Assembly (NCBI GenBank): GCA_016717855.1
Contig: JADKEV010000005.1
Span: 186,001 to 250,000 of the forward strand
DNA length: 64,000 nucleotides
DNA from: Betaproteobacteria bacterium
GTDB lineage: Bacteria; Pseudomonadota; Gammaproteobacteria; Burkholderiales; Casimicrobiaceae
Direction: 5' to 3'
Shown here: positions 27,228 through 36,045 of the stretch, in pieces
How the letters are laid out: the number at the start of each line of letters is the position of its first letter
Position numbering within the stretch: the stretch's first letter is position 1
Program-made: the position numbers and the translations under genes
Notes under the pieces: generated by a model
Told to the model about the DNA's origin: nothing
Seen by the model: only the letters and a program-made list of their open reading frames with translations
The model's database searches: none

Positions 27228-28493
27228 TCACGCGCGCACTTCGCCGTTGCCCAGCACCACCCACTTTTGCGAGGTCAGCCCTTCCAGCCCCACCGGGCCG
27301 CGCGCATGGATCTTGTCGGTGGAAATGCCGATCTCTGCGCCCAGCCCGTACTCGTAGCCGTCGGCGAACTGGGTCGAGGCGTTGACCATCACGCTGGCCG
27401 AATCGACCTCGCGCAGGAATCGCCGGGCGCGGGTGTAGTCCTCGGTGACGATCGCGTCGGTGTGGTGCGAGCCGTATTTCTCGATGTGCGCGATCGCCTC
27501 GTCCAGCGAGTCGACGATCCTGACGCTGACGATGGGCGCCAGGTATTCGGTGTACCAGTCTTCCTCGGTCGCGGCCCTGGCCCCGGCGACCAGCACGCGC
27601 GTCTTTTCGCAGCCGCGGATCTCGACACCCTTTTCGCGGTAGATCGCCGCGATGCGCACCAGCGCCTCGGCCTGCGCCGGATGCACGAGCAGCGTCTCCA
27701 TCGCGCCGCACACGCCGTAACGGCGGGTCTTGGCGTTGTCGGCGATGCGCACGGCCTTGTCGGGATCGGCGCGCTCGTCGACGTAGACGTGGCAGTTGCC
27801 GTCGAGATGCTTGATCACCGGGACTTTCGATTCGGCGGCGATCCGCGCGATCAGGCTCTTGCCCCCGCGCGGGACGATCACGTCGACGTGCTCGGGCATG
27901 GTGATGAGCAGGCCGACCGCCGCGCGGTCGGTGGTCGCCAGCACCTGCACCGCATCCTGGGGCAATCCCGCGGCGCGCAGGCCTTCCAGCATGCACGCGC
28001 CGATCGCCTGGTTCGACTGCGCCGCCTCCGAGCCGCCACGCAGGATCGTCGCGTTGCCCGACTTCAGGCACAGCCCCGCCGCGTCGGCGGTCACGTTGGG
28101 CCGCGATTCGTAGATGATGCCGATGACGCCGAGCGGCACGCGCATCCGGCCGACCTGGATGCCGGTGGGGCGGTAGTTCAGATCGGTGATGGCGCCAACC
28201 GGATCGGGCAGCCGGGCGATCTGCCGCAGGCCCTCGGACATCGCGGCAACCGACTTCGGCGTCAGGGTGAGCCGGTCGATGAACGCCGCGTCGCAACCTT
28301 CTGCCCGCGCGCGGGCGACGTCACCGGCGTTCGCCGCGAGCAGCAGCGCCTGGTCGCGGTCGATTGCTGCTGCCGCCGCGAGCAAGGCACGGTCCTTGGC
28401 CGCCGTGTCAGCAACCGCCATGACGCGCGCGGCACCACGGGCGTTTTGGCCCACGGTGCGCATGTAGGCGGCGAGGTCGAAGGGCACATTCAT
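27228..28493 (-). CDS. proA: Gamma-glutamyl phosphate reductase
   Basis: ProA reduces gamma-glutamyl phosphate with NADPH to glutamate semialdehyde in proline synthesis. The 421-residue length is standard. The aldehyde-dehydrogenase-like catalytic Cys is in RRYGVCGAMETLLV, and the early LTPKSVAAMSEGLRQIA and VGRMRVPLGVIGIIYESRPN motifs are diagnostic. No proB lies nearby, as is usual in this group. It is divergent from the ROK kinase gene. Confidence 0.95.
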   Translation of the reverse strand: MNVPFDLAAYMRTVGQNARGAARVMAVADTAAKDRALLAAAAAIDRDQALLLAANAGDVARARAEGCDAAFIDRLTLTPKSVAAMSEGLRQIARLPDPVGAITDLNYRPTGIQVGRMRVPLGVIGIIYESRPNVTADAAGLCLKSGNATILRGGSEAAQSNQAIGACMLEGLRAAGLPQDAVQVLATTDRAAVGLLITMPEHVDVIVPRGGKSLIARIAAESKVPVIKHLDGNCHVYVDERADPDKAVRIADNAKTRRYGVCGAMETLLVHPAQAEALVRIAAIYREKGVEIRGCEKTRVLVAGARAATEEDWYTEYLAPIVSVRIVDSLDEAIAHIEKYGSHHTDAIVTEDYTRARRFLREVDSASVMVNASTQFADGYEYGLGAEIGISTDKIHARGPVGLEGLTSQKWVVLGNGEVRA

Positions 28494-28640
28494 GATGGAT
28501 CGATTCTAGCAGGACGCGGCGGCAGCGCGGTGCCCTGCACCCGCGACAGATCGCGCCTTGCGCCGCCCCGTTGCTGCCTGAGCGCCCTCCACTCGCCCGT
28601 CGAATACAATAGCGAAGTTCGAATTGAAGGGAGGCGTGAC

Positions 28641-29567
28641 GTGCTGCGGTTGGGAATCGACCTGGGCGGAACCAAGATCGAGATCATCGCGCTCGACGAA
28701 GCCGGACGCGAACTGTCGCGCCGGCGCCGGCCAACCCCGCAAGGCGACTATCGCGCGATACTGGACGCCATCGTCGCGCTGGTCGTCGAAACCGAAAACG
28801 ACCTCGGCCAGCGCGGCACCGTGGGCCTCGGCACGCCGGGCGCCTTGTCGCAGCGCACGGGACTGCTCAAGAACTCCAACTCGGTCTGCCTGAACGGCCA
28901 GCCGATCAAGCAGCATCTGGAGCGGATGCTCGAGCGCGAAGTCCGGATCGCCAACGATGCCAACTGCTTCGCACTCTCCGAGGCGGTCGACGGCGCCGGG
29001 CGCGATGCCGACGTGGTGTTCGGCGTGATCCTCGGCACCGGCTGCGGCGGCGGCGTCGTCGTGAACCGGCACGTGCTGACCGGCATCAATGCGATCGCCG
29101 GCGAGTGGGGCCACAACCCGCTGCCGTTGCCGAGCGCGGCGGACCTGCCCTTGCCCGCCTGTTTCTGCGGCAACACCGGCTGCATCGAACTGTACGTCTC
29201 CGGCACCGGGCTGGCACGGGACTTCCTCGCCGTGACCGGCGAAGCGGCGACGCCGGAGACGATCGTCTCGCGCAGCGAGGCGGGCGACGCGGCCTGCGAA
29301 GCCAGCTTGCTGCGCTACGAGGAGAGGCTCGCCCGGTCGCTGGCCGGCGTGATCAACATACTCGATCCCGACGTCGTCGTGCTGGGCGGCGGGATGAGCA
29401 ACGTGCAGCGTCTGTACGAAAACGTGCCCCGGCTGTGGTCGCGCACCATCGCCTCGGATTTCGTCGACACGCGGCTGATGCGCAACGTGCATGGCGACTC
29501 CAGCGGCGTGCGGGGCGCGGCGTGGCTCTGGGGCACGGAGATCCCGCTGCCGGCAAGCAAGCGGTAG
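28641..29567 (+). CDS. ROK-family sugar kinase (fructokinase/N-acetylhexosamine kinase type)
   Basis: The 308-residue product has the ATP-binding DLGGTK motif at residues 6-11, the sugar-binding ExGH variant GEWGHNP, the ROK signature region GVILGTGCGGGVV and the zinc site CFCGNTGCIE. The absence of an N-terminal helix-turn-helix makes it a kinase, not a repressor. I use the GTG at 28641 with GGGAGG six bases upstream; a TACAAT -10-like box lies at 28605-28610. The sugar cannot be named; fructose or N-acetylglucosamine are the common choices. Confidence 0.85.
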   Translation: MLRLGIDLGGTKIEIIALDEAGRELSRRRRPTPQGDYRAILDAIVALVVETENDLGQRGTVGLGTPGALSQRTGLLKNSNSVCLNGQPIKQHLERMLEREVRIANDANCFALSEAVDGAGRDADVVFGVILGTGCGGGVVVNRHVLTGINAIAGEWGHNPLPLPSAADLPLPACFCGNTGCIELYVSGTGLARDFLAVTGEAATPETIVSRSEAGDAACEASLLRYEERLARSLAGVINILDPDVVVLGGGMSNVQRLYENVPRLWSRTIASDFVDTRLMRNVHGDSSGVRGAAWLWGTEIPLPASKR

Positions 29568-29592
29568 GCCCGGCGACCATGGCCGCCGCCCG

Positions 29593-30114
29593 ATGAGTCT
29601 GCTGCCCGACCTGTTCGGCCAGTTTCCGCAACCGGGCCGCGTCGAGTGGATCGGCGTGCGGCCGCAGCGCGAGGGTCGCCTGGTCAGCGTGCGCGAAGTG
29701 CGGGCAATCGCTGGCGCCGGACTGCAGGGCGATCACTACGCCGGCGGCGCCAACGGCAAGCGGCATCTCACTCTGATCCAGCATGAACACCTGGCGGTCG
29801 TCGCCAGGCTGCTCGCGCTGCGCGACAACACGCCGACCGTGCTGCCGGTTGACCCCGCGCTGGTGCGGCGGAACGTCGTGATTTCGGGGCTGAACCTGCT
29901 GGCGCTGAAGAACAAGCGGTTTCGTCTGGGTGCGACGCTGCTCGAATTCACCGAGCCCTGCCAGCCGTGCTCGGCCCACGGAATGAGCCGCGGCTGGTCG
30001 GCGCGGGGGACGAACAAAGCGCTGCGCGGCCATGGCGGGATCTGCGCGCGCATTCTTGAGGGCGGGCCGATCCGTATCGGCGACGAACTCGTTGCGCTGG
30101 ACGCGCCTTCCTGA
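29593..30114 (+). CDS. MOSC-domain protein
   Basis: The 173-residue product is a stand-alone MOSC (molybdenum cofactor sulfurase C-terminal) domain. The conserved Cys lies in the EPCQPCSAHGMSRG segment near residue 120, with GDHYAGGANGKRHLTLIQ upstream. Such proteins bind sulfur or molybdenum cofactor and often detoxify N-hydroxylated bases. It follows the ROK gene by 25 bases, possibly in one transcript. A molybdopterin enzyme (formate dehydrogenase alpha) lies 3 kb away, but I see no direct link. Confidence 0.82.
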   Translation: MSLLPDLFGQFPQPGRVEWIGVRPQREGRLVSVREVRAIAGAGLQGDHYAGGANGKRHLTLIQHEHLAVVARLLALRDNTPTVLPVDPALVRRNVVISGLNLLALKNKRFRLGATLLEFTEPCQPCSAHGMSRGWSARGTNKALRGHGGICARILEGGPIRIGDELVALDAPS

Positions 30115-30123
30115 ACCGGCGCG

Positions 30124-31134
30124 TCAGGCGGCTGCCAGTGCCTGTATCCGCTTGCCGCCCTTGGTGATCGTCTGGCTCAGCGATTTTACCAGCACGTAGA
30201 CGGTGTCCAGGTGCGGCGTCGGGATGTTCTGCAGCCGCGCGATCTCCAGCACCGAGCCGACCAGCGCGTCGATCTCGGGCTCGCGCCCGGTCTCGACGTC
30301 CTGCAGCATCGAGGTCTTGTGCTCACCCACCTTCTCGGCGCCGGCGATCCGCTTTTCGATCGACACGCGGAAAGTGATGCCTATGGATTCGGCGACCTGC
30401 TGCGCTTCTTCCATGAGCTTCCGCGCGAGTTCGCGCGTGGGCTCGAAGCGGCAGATCTGCGCCAGCGTCTTGTGGGTCAGCGCCGAGAGCGGATTGAACG
30501 AGAGGTTGCCCCAGAGCTTGAGCCAGATCTCGGCGCGGATGTTGTCCAGGATCGGCGACTTGAATCCGGCTTCCTCGAACAGCGCCGCCAGCCGCGTGAT
30601 GCGCGGGGTGACCTGGCCATCGAGTTCGCCCAGCGGAAAGCGCTCGCCCTCGACGCAGCGGATGACGCCGGGCGCGGTGATCAGCGCCGCCGGATACACC
30701 ACGCAGCCGATCAGCTGGTCGATGTCGAACTCGGCGGCCAGCAGGCCCTGCGGGTCGACCGAGCGCACGATCGTCCCCTCCAGCGGCCCGCCGTGCTTCA
30801 GGAAGTACCAGAACGGGATGCCGTTCTGCATCGGGATGACCAGCGTTTCGGCGTGGCACAGTTGCTTGATTTGCGAGAGCACCGGTTCCATCTGGTGCGC
30901 CTTGAGTGCGACGATCACGACATCCTGCTGCCCCAGCGTCGAAATATCGTCGGTGGCGTGCGCGACCTTGGCGACGTGTTCGCGGCCGTCGGCCTCGATC
31001 AGCGTCAGCCCGCGTTCCCGGATGGCGCGCAAATGCGCACCGCGAGCCACCAGGCTGACTTCATGCCCGGCAAACGCGAAACGCGCCCCGACGAATCCCC
31101 CGATGGCTCCCGCTCCAATGACGCATATACGCAT
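30124..31134 (-). CDS. Ketopantoate reductase (PanE/ApbA) family protein
   Basis: The 336-residue NADPH-dependent reductase begins with the nucleotide motif GAGAIGGFVGARFAFAG. The catalytic-region Lys/Asn in EIWLKLWGNLSFNPLSALT and the QNGIPFWYF segment are family features. The protein is longer than typical PanE (about 300) because of a C-terminal extension after residue ~300. Two PanE-family genes exist in this window, so this one may reduce a different 2-oxoacid. It is divergent from the formate dehydrogenase operon. I start it at the ATG at 31134. Confidence 0.8.
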   Translation of the reverse strand: MRICVIGAGAIGGFVGARFAFAGHEVSLVARGAHLRAIRERGLTLIEADGREHVAKVAHATDDISTLGQQDVVIVALKAHQMEPVLSQIKQLCHAETLVIPMQNGIPFWYFLKHGGPLEGTIVRSVDPQGLLAAEFDIDQLIGCVVYPAALITAPGVIRCVEGERFPLGELDGQVTPRITRLAALFEEAGFKSPILDNIRAEIWLKLWGNLSFNPLSALTHKTLAQICRFEPTRELARKLMEEAQQVAESIGITFRVSIEKRIAGAEKVGEHKTSMLQDVETGREPEIDALVGSVLEIARLQNIPTPHLDTVYVLVKSLSQTITKGGKRIQALAAA

Positions 31135-31307
31135 GATGTACCGCCTCGAGACTGTCCAGAATTTCTTTATTCTCTCACATGCACCGCAACAATCAACGAT
31201 CAACACGTAGGGCAAAGCACCTATTTTTGCAACTACTTAGGGCCACTGCTGCAATGCACAAGCTGTACCGTTCCCAGGGGTCCGGATCGGCCTGTTCGCA
31301 CGCGAAC

Positions 31308-31349
31308 TTGACCGCAGTCAATGGGCTTGCCGCGCGAATCACGTATCGT
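31308..31349 (+). promoter_or_regulatory. FNR-type class II promoter of the formate dehydrogenase operon
   Basis: TTGACCGCAGTCAA at 31308-31321 is a perfect palindrome of the FNR form (TTGAC, four bases, GTCAA). Its centre lies 29.5 bases before the -10-like hexamer TATCGT at 31344-31349, which puts the predicted start near 31356 and the site at -41.5. The leader to the ATG at 31406 is about 50 bases. The rest of the 270-base gap to the divergent reductase holds nothing else I recognise. Confidence 0.65.
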
Positions 31350-31405
31350 ACGGCTCTCGCCCCGAGTATCCGCGACCCGTCGCCCTGGAGAGCTGGACTT
31401 ACTTC

Positions 31406-33103
31406 ATGCAAAACAAGACCATCGCCATTCAACCGGTGAAGACAGGCCCCGGCCGGCCGCGCGCGACGCTCAAGGGGCGTAGCGTGGACCCGGCAGCGCT
31501 GGCCGAAGTGCGGGCGCTGCTGGGTGACGCGCCGCGCCGCGCCGATCTGCTGATCGAGCACCTGCACCGTCTGCAGGACCGTTACGGGCAGTTGTCTGCG
31601 GCCCACCTCGCGGCGCTGGCGGCGGACATGAAACTGGCGCAGGCGGAAGTCTTCGAGGTGGCGACCTTCTACCATCACTTCGACGTCGTCCGCGAAGGCG
31701 CGGCGTCCCCGCCCGCGCTGACCGTGCGCGTGTGCGAATCGCTGTCCTGCGAACTGGCCGGCGCGAAGGACCTGCTCGCCCGCCTTCCCGCCATTCTGGG
31801 CACGGATGTGCGGGTTATTCCGGCGCCCTGCGTGGGCCGCTGCGAGCAGGCGCCGGTGGTTGTCGTCGGTCAGAATCCCGTCGCACATGCCACGGTAGAC
31901 GGCGTGCGAATGCTGGCGGCCGCAAGGCAGTCGACCTGCGTCGTCGCGCCATACTCGGACTACGCCGCCTACCGCAAGGACGGCGGCTACGCGCTGCTCG
32001 CCGACTGCGCCGCCGGCAAGCGCGAGCGCGACGCGATCATCAAGACGCTGGAAGATTCGGCGCTGCGGGGACTGGGCGGCGCCGGCTTCCCGGCCGGGCG
32101 CAAGTGGCGCATCGTCGCCGCCGAACCGGCCCCGCGGCTGCTGGCGGTGAACATCGACGAAGGCGAGCCGGGCACCTTCAAGGACCGCTACTACCTCGAG
32201 CGCGATCCGCACCGTTTCCTCGAAGGCACGCTGATCGCCGCCTGGGCGGTGGGCATCGCCGAGATCTACATCTACCTGCGCGACGAGTACGCGGGCTGCC
32301 GCGACATCCTGACCCGGGAACTCGCCGCGCTGGCCGCCGACCCGCCCTGCCCGCTGCCGCCCATACACTTGCGGCGCGGCGCCGGTGCGTACATCTGCGG
32401 CGAAGAGTCCGCGATGATAGAGTCGATCGAAGGCCGGCGCGGAATGCCGCGGCTGCGGCCGCCCTATGTGGCGCAAGTCGGGCTGTTCAACCGGCCGACC
32501 CTCGAGCACAACATGGAAACGCTGCACTGGGTCCGCGAGATCGTCGAAAAGGGCGCGGCCTGGTTCGCGGACCAGGGCAGGCATGGCCGCAAGGGCTTGC
32601 GCTCGTTCTCGGTCAGCGGCCGCGTGGCGAAGCCCGGCGTGCATCTGGCACCGGCCGGCATCACGGTCCGGGAGTTGATAGCCGAGTTCTGCGGCGGCAT
32701 GCTGCCCGGCCACACCTTCTATGGCTATCTCCCGGGCGGAGCCTCGGGCGGCATCCTGCCCGCGGCGCTGGGCGACGTTCCGCTCGACTTCGATACGTTG
32801 CAGGCGCACGGCTGCTTCATCGGCTCGGCCGCCGTGATCATCCTGTCGCAGCACGACACCGCCGCCGCCGCAGCGCGAAACCTGATGAAGTTCTTTTCCG
32901 ATGAGTCTTGCGGCCAGTGCACCCCTTGCCGGGTCGGAACCACCAAGGCGCTGAAGCTGATCGAACGCCAACAGTGGGATGGCCCGCTGCTCGAAGAGTT
33001 GTCCGCGGTGATGGCCGACGCATCGATCTGCGGACTGGGCCAGGCCGCGCCCAATCCGATCCGCTGCGTGCTGAAGTACTTTCCCCACGAGGTCGCGCCA
33101 TGA
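31406..33103 (+). CDS. NAD-dependent formate dehydrogenase, beta subunit (fused NuoE-NuoF type)
   Basis: The 565-residue flavo-iron-sulfur subunit takes electrons from the alpha subunit and reduces NAD+. Residues 1-170 are a NuoE-like thioredoxin-fold domain whose Cys set (CESLSC, then PCVGRCEQAP) would bind a [2Fe-2S] cluster. Residues ~195-560 are NuoF-like: FMN/NADH motifs GGAGFPAGRKW and NIDEGEPGTFKDR, GAGAYICGEESAMIESIEG, and the [4Fe-4S] motif SCGQCTPCRVGT near 507-518. The fused layout matches the beta subunit of the two-subunit NAD-dependent formate dehydrogenases such as Methylobacterium FDH1, which is a tungsten enzyme, not the separate FdsG and FdsB. Its stop overlaps the alpha-subunit start (ATGA). 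Confidence 0.88.
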   Translation: MQNKTIAIQPVKTGPGRPRATLKGRSVDPAALAEVRALLGDAPRRADLLIEHLHRLQDRYGQLSAAHLAALAADMKLAQAEVFEVATFYHHFDVVREGAASPPALTVRVCESLSCELAGAKDLLARLPAILGTDVRVIPAPCVGRCEQAPVVVVGQNPVAHATVDGVRMLAAARQSTCVVAPYSDYAAYRKDGGYALLADCAAGKRERDAIIKTLEDSALRGLGGAGFPAGRKWRIVAAEPAPRLLAVNIDEGEPGTFKDRYYLERDPHRFLEGTLIAAWAVGIAEIYIYLRDEYAGCRDILTRELAALAADPPCPLPPIHLRRGAGAYICGEESAMIESIEGRRGMPRLRPPYVAQVGLFNRPTLEHNMETLHWVREIVEKGAAWFADQGRHGRKGLRSFSVSGRVAKPGVHLAPAGITVRELIAEFCGGMLPGHTFYGYLPGGASGGILPAALGDVPLDFDTLQAHGCFIGSAAVIILSQHDTAAAAARNLMKFFSDESCGQCTPCRVGTTKALKLIERQQWDGPLLEELSAVMADASICGLGQAAPNPIRCVLKYFPHEVAP

Positions 33104-35926
33104 ACAGCATGTCCGAACCGCTGGCCGATCGCGTCGCCGTCGAATTCAAGCTGGACGGCCGGACGGTCACCGGCTATGCCGACGAGACTCTCATCGAGAC
33201 CGCCGACCGGCTGGGCGTCGAGATACCGCGCCTTTGCCATATGCCGGGGCTGCGCCCCGACGGCAACTGCCGCGCCTGCGTGGTCGAGATCAAGGGCGAG
33301 CGCGTGCTCGCGCCTTCGTGCTGCCGCAATCCGCAACCGGGCATGGAAGTGCAATCGGCGAGCGAGCGGGCCCGCGCCTCGCAGAAGATGGTGCTGGAAC
33401 TGCTGCTCTCCGACATGCCGGAGACCCATTACACGCGCAATTCCGAGCTCGACCGCTGGGCCGCCGCGCTCGAAGTGGGCAAGCCGCGCTTCGCGGCGAC
33501 GGCGCTCCGCCGCGAGCAGCCCGCGCCGGACTTGTCGCACCATGCGATCGCGGTCAATCTCGACGCCTGCATCCAGTGCACGCGATGCCTGCGCGCTTGC
33601 CGCGAGGAGCAGGTCAACGACGTGATCGGCTACGCGTTCCGCGGCGAGCACTCGAAGATCGTGTTCGATTTCGACGACCCGATGGGCCAGTCCACCTGCG
33701 TGGCCTGCGGCGAGTGCGTCCAGGCCTGCCCGACCGGCGCGCTGATGCCGGCGCGCGATGCGGCGCTGGCCGTGCCCGACAAGACAGTCGACTCGGTGTG
33801 CCCCTATTGCGGCGTCGGCTGCCAGCTCACCTACAACATCAAGGATAACGAGATCCTCTACGTCCAGGGCCGCGACGGCCCGTCCAACCATGGCCGGCTC
33901 TGCGTCAAGGGCCGCTACGGCTTCGATTACGTGCATCACAAGCACCGGCTGACAAAGCCGCTGATCCGCCGCGCCGGGATTCCGAAGACGGCCGGCTTCA
34001 CCATCGATCCGGACCACGTGCACGAGCTCTTCCGCGAAGCCACGTGGGAAGAGGCGCTGGATCTCGCCGCCGGCGGCCTGCGGAAGATCCGGGACACCGC
34101 GGGGCCAAAGGCGCTGGCCGGCTTCGGCTCGGCCAAGGGCAGCAACGAGGAGGCGTACCTGTTCCAGAAGCTGGTGCGCACCGGCTTCCGCAGCAACAAC
34201 GTCGACCACTGCACGCGCCTGTGCCACGCGTCCAGCGTCGCGGCGCTGCTCGAAGGCATAGGCTCCGGCGCGGTCTCGAACCAGGTCAACGACGTGGCGC
34301 ATTCCGAAGTCATTGTCGTGATCGGCTCGAACCCGGTCGTCAATCACCCGGTCGCGGCCACATGGATCAAGAACGCGGTGAAGAAGGGCGCCAGCCTGGT
34401 CCTGATCGACCCGCGCCGCTCCGAACTCGCGCGCCACGCCACGCACTACCTGCAATTCAAGGCCGACACCGACGTCGCGCTGCTCAACGCGATGATGCAC
34501 ACCATCGTCCACGAGGGCCTCGTGAACGAGGACTTCATCGCCAGCCGCACCATCGGCTACGAAGAACTTAAAAAGAACGTCGACGGCTACAGCCCTGAAG
34601 CGATGGCCCCGGTCTGTGGCATTCCCGCTGCGACCATCAGGACCGTCGCGCGTCTGTACGCGACCTCGAAGGCCTCGATCATCCTCTGGGGGATGGGCAT
34701 TTCGCAGCACGTCCACGGCACCGACAACGCGCGCTGCCTGATCGCCTTGGCGATGATGACCGGCCAGGTCGGCCGGCCGGGCACCGGCCTGCATCCGCTG
34801 CGCGGGCAGAACAACGTGCAGGGCGCCTCCGACTCGGGCCTGATCCCGATGATGTACCCGGACTACAAGCGGGTCGACAACGCGGAAGCGCAGGCGCGCT
34901 TCGAAAAGCTGTGGGGGACGAAGCTCGATCCGCAGCCCGGCCTCACGGTCGTCGAAGTGATGAATGCCGCGATCGCCGGCAAGGTCCGCGGGATGTACGT
35001 GATGGGCGAGAACCCCGCGCTGTCCGATCCCGACCTGAACCATGCGCGCGAAGCGCTGGCCAGCCTCGACTGGCTGGTGGTCCAGGATATTTTCCTGACC
35101 GAGACCGCGTACCTGGCCGACGTCGTGCTGCCCGCCTCCGCGTTCCCGGAAAAGACCGGGTCCTTCACCAACACCGACCGGATGGTGCAACTCGGCCGCC
35201 GTGCGCTGGACATGCCCGGCGACGCGCGCCAGGACTTGTGGATCATCCAGGAAATGGCCCGGCGCCTGGGCCTGGACTGGAAGTATGCGGGCGCCGACAG
35301 CGGCGTCGCCGAAGTGTTCGACGAAATGCGGCACGCGATGGCGAGCATAGGCGGGCATCACCTGGGAGCGGCTGGAGCGGGAAAGTTCGGTGACCTATCC
35401 CTGCGAACACGAAGGCGATCCCGGCCAGCCGGTCGTGTTCATCGATCACTTCCCGACGCCGACCGGGCGCGCGAAGTTCGTCCCCGCCGACATCATCCAC
35501 GCCAACGAACGGCCGGACGCCGACTATCCGATGGTGCTGATCACCGGGCGGCAACTGGAACACTGGCATACCGGCGCGATGACGCGGCGGTCCAGCGTGC
35601 TCGACGCGATCGAACCCGTGCCCGTGGCCTCGCTGCATCCGCTCGACCTGGCGCGGATGGGCGCCGCGCCCGGCGCGGTGATCACGGTCGCGTCGCGCCG
35701 GGGCCGCATCACGCTGTATGCCCGTGCCGACGACGGCACGCCGGAAGGCGCGGTGTTCATCCCGTTCTGCTATTACGAAGCGGCGGCGAACCTGCTGACC
35801 AATCCGGCGCTCGATCCCTTCGGCAAGATTCCGGAGTTCAAGTACTGCGCGGTGCGCATCACCGTCGGCGGCGAACTGGCCGCGGTGACGAGTTTCGGTG
35901 GGGGGCAGTTGCTCGCGGTCGATTGA
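33100..35926 (+). CDS. NAD-dependent formate dehydrogenase, alpha (Mo/W-pterin) subunit; one frameshift
   Basis: Catalytic subunit oxidising formate to CO2 in the cytoplasm (no Tat signal). In order: an N-terminal [2Fe-2S] ferredoxin domain (CHMPGLRPDGNCRAC), a ferredoxin domain with CIQCTRCLRAC and CVACGECVQACPTG, the molybdopterin Fe-S motif CPYCGVGC near residue 232, and the active-site segment NNVDHCTRLCHASSV, where the second Cys aligns with the metal ligand (SeCys in E. coli FdhF). The reading frame breaks near 35352: one G too many in GGCGGGC. Removing it joins MASIGG to ITWERLERESSVTYP and gives 941 residues, the expected size. The 3' part continues to 35926. A sequencing error is more likely than a true mutation because the downstream part is well conserved and free of stops. 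Confidence 0.85.
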
Positions 35927-35954
35927 TTCCTCCAGCGAAAACGCCCGGCAAAAC

Positions 35955-35996
35955 TTGATCGCGGTCAAGGCTTCGCGCGCGGCTAACCACTATAGT
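35955..35996 (+). promoter_or_regulatory. FNR-type class II promoter of fhs
   Basis: TTGATCGCGGTCAA at 35955-35968 matches the FNR consensus except for one half-site base (GTCAA for ATCAA). The site centre is 29.5 bases before a strong -10 hexamer TATAGT at 35991-35996, predicting a start near 36003 and a site at -41.5. It lies directly after the formate dehydrogenase stop, so fhs has its own promoter even though it follows the fdh operon. Confidence 0.7.
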
Positions 35997-36045
35997 CGGC
36001 CCACTGATTTTCCTTCGCAAGCGCGCGGCACGAAAGGGTTGGTCG

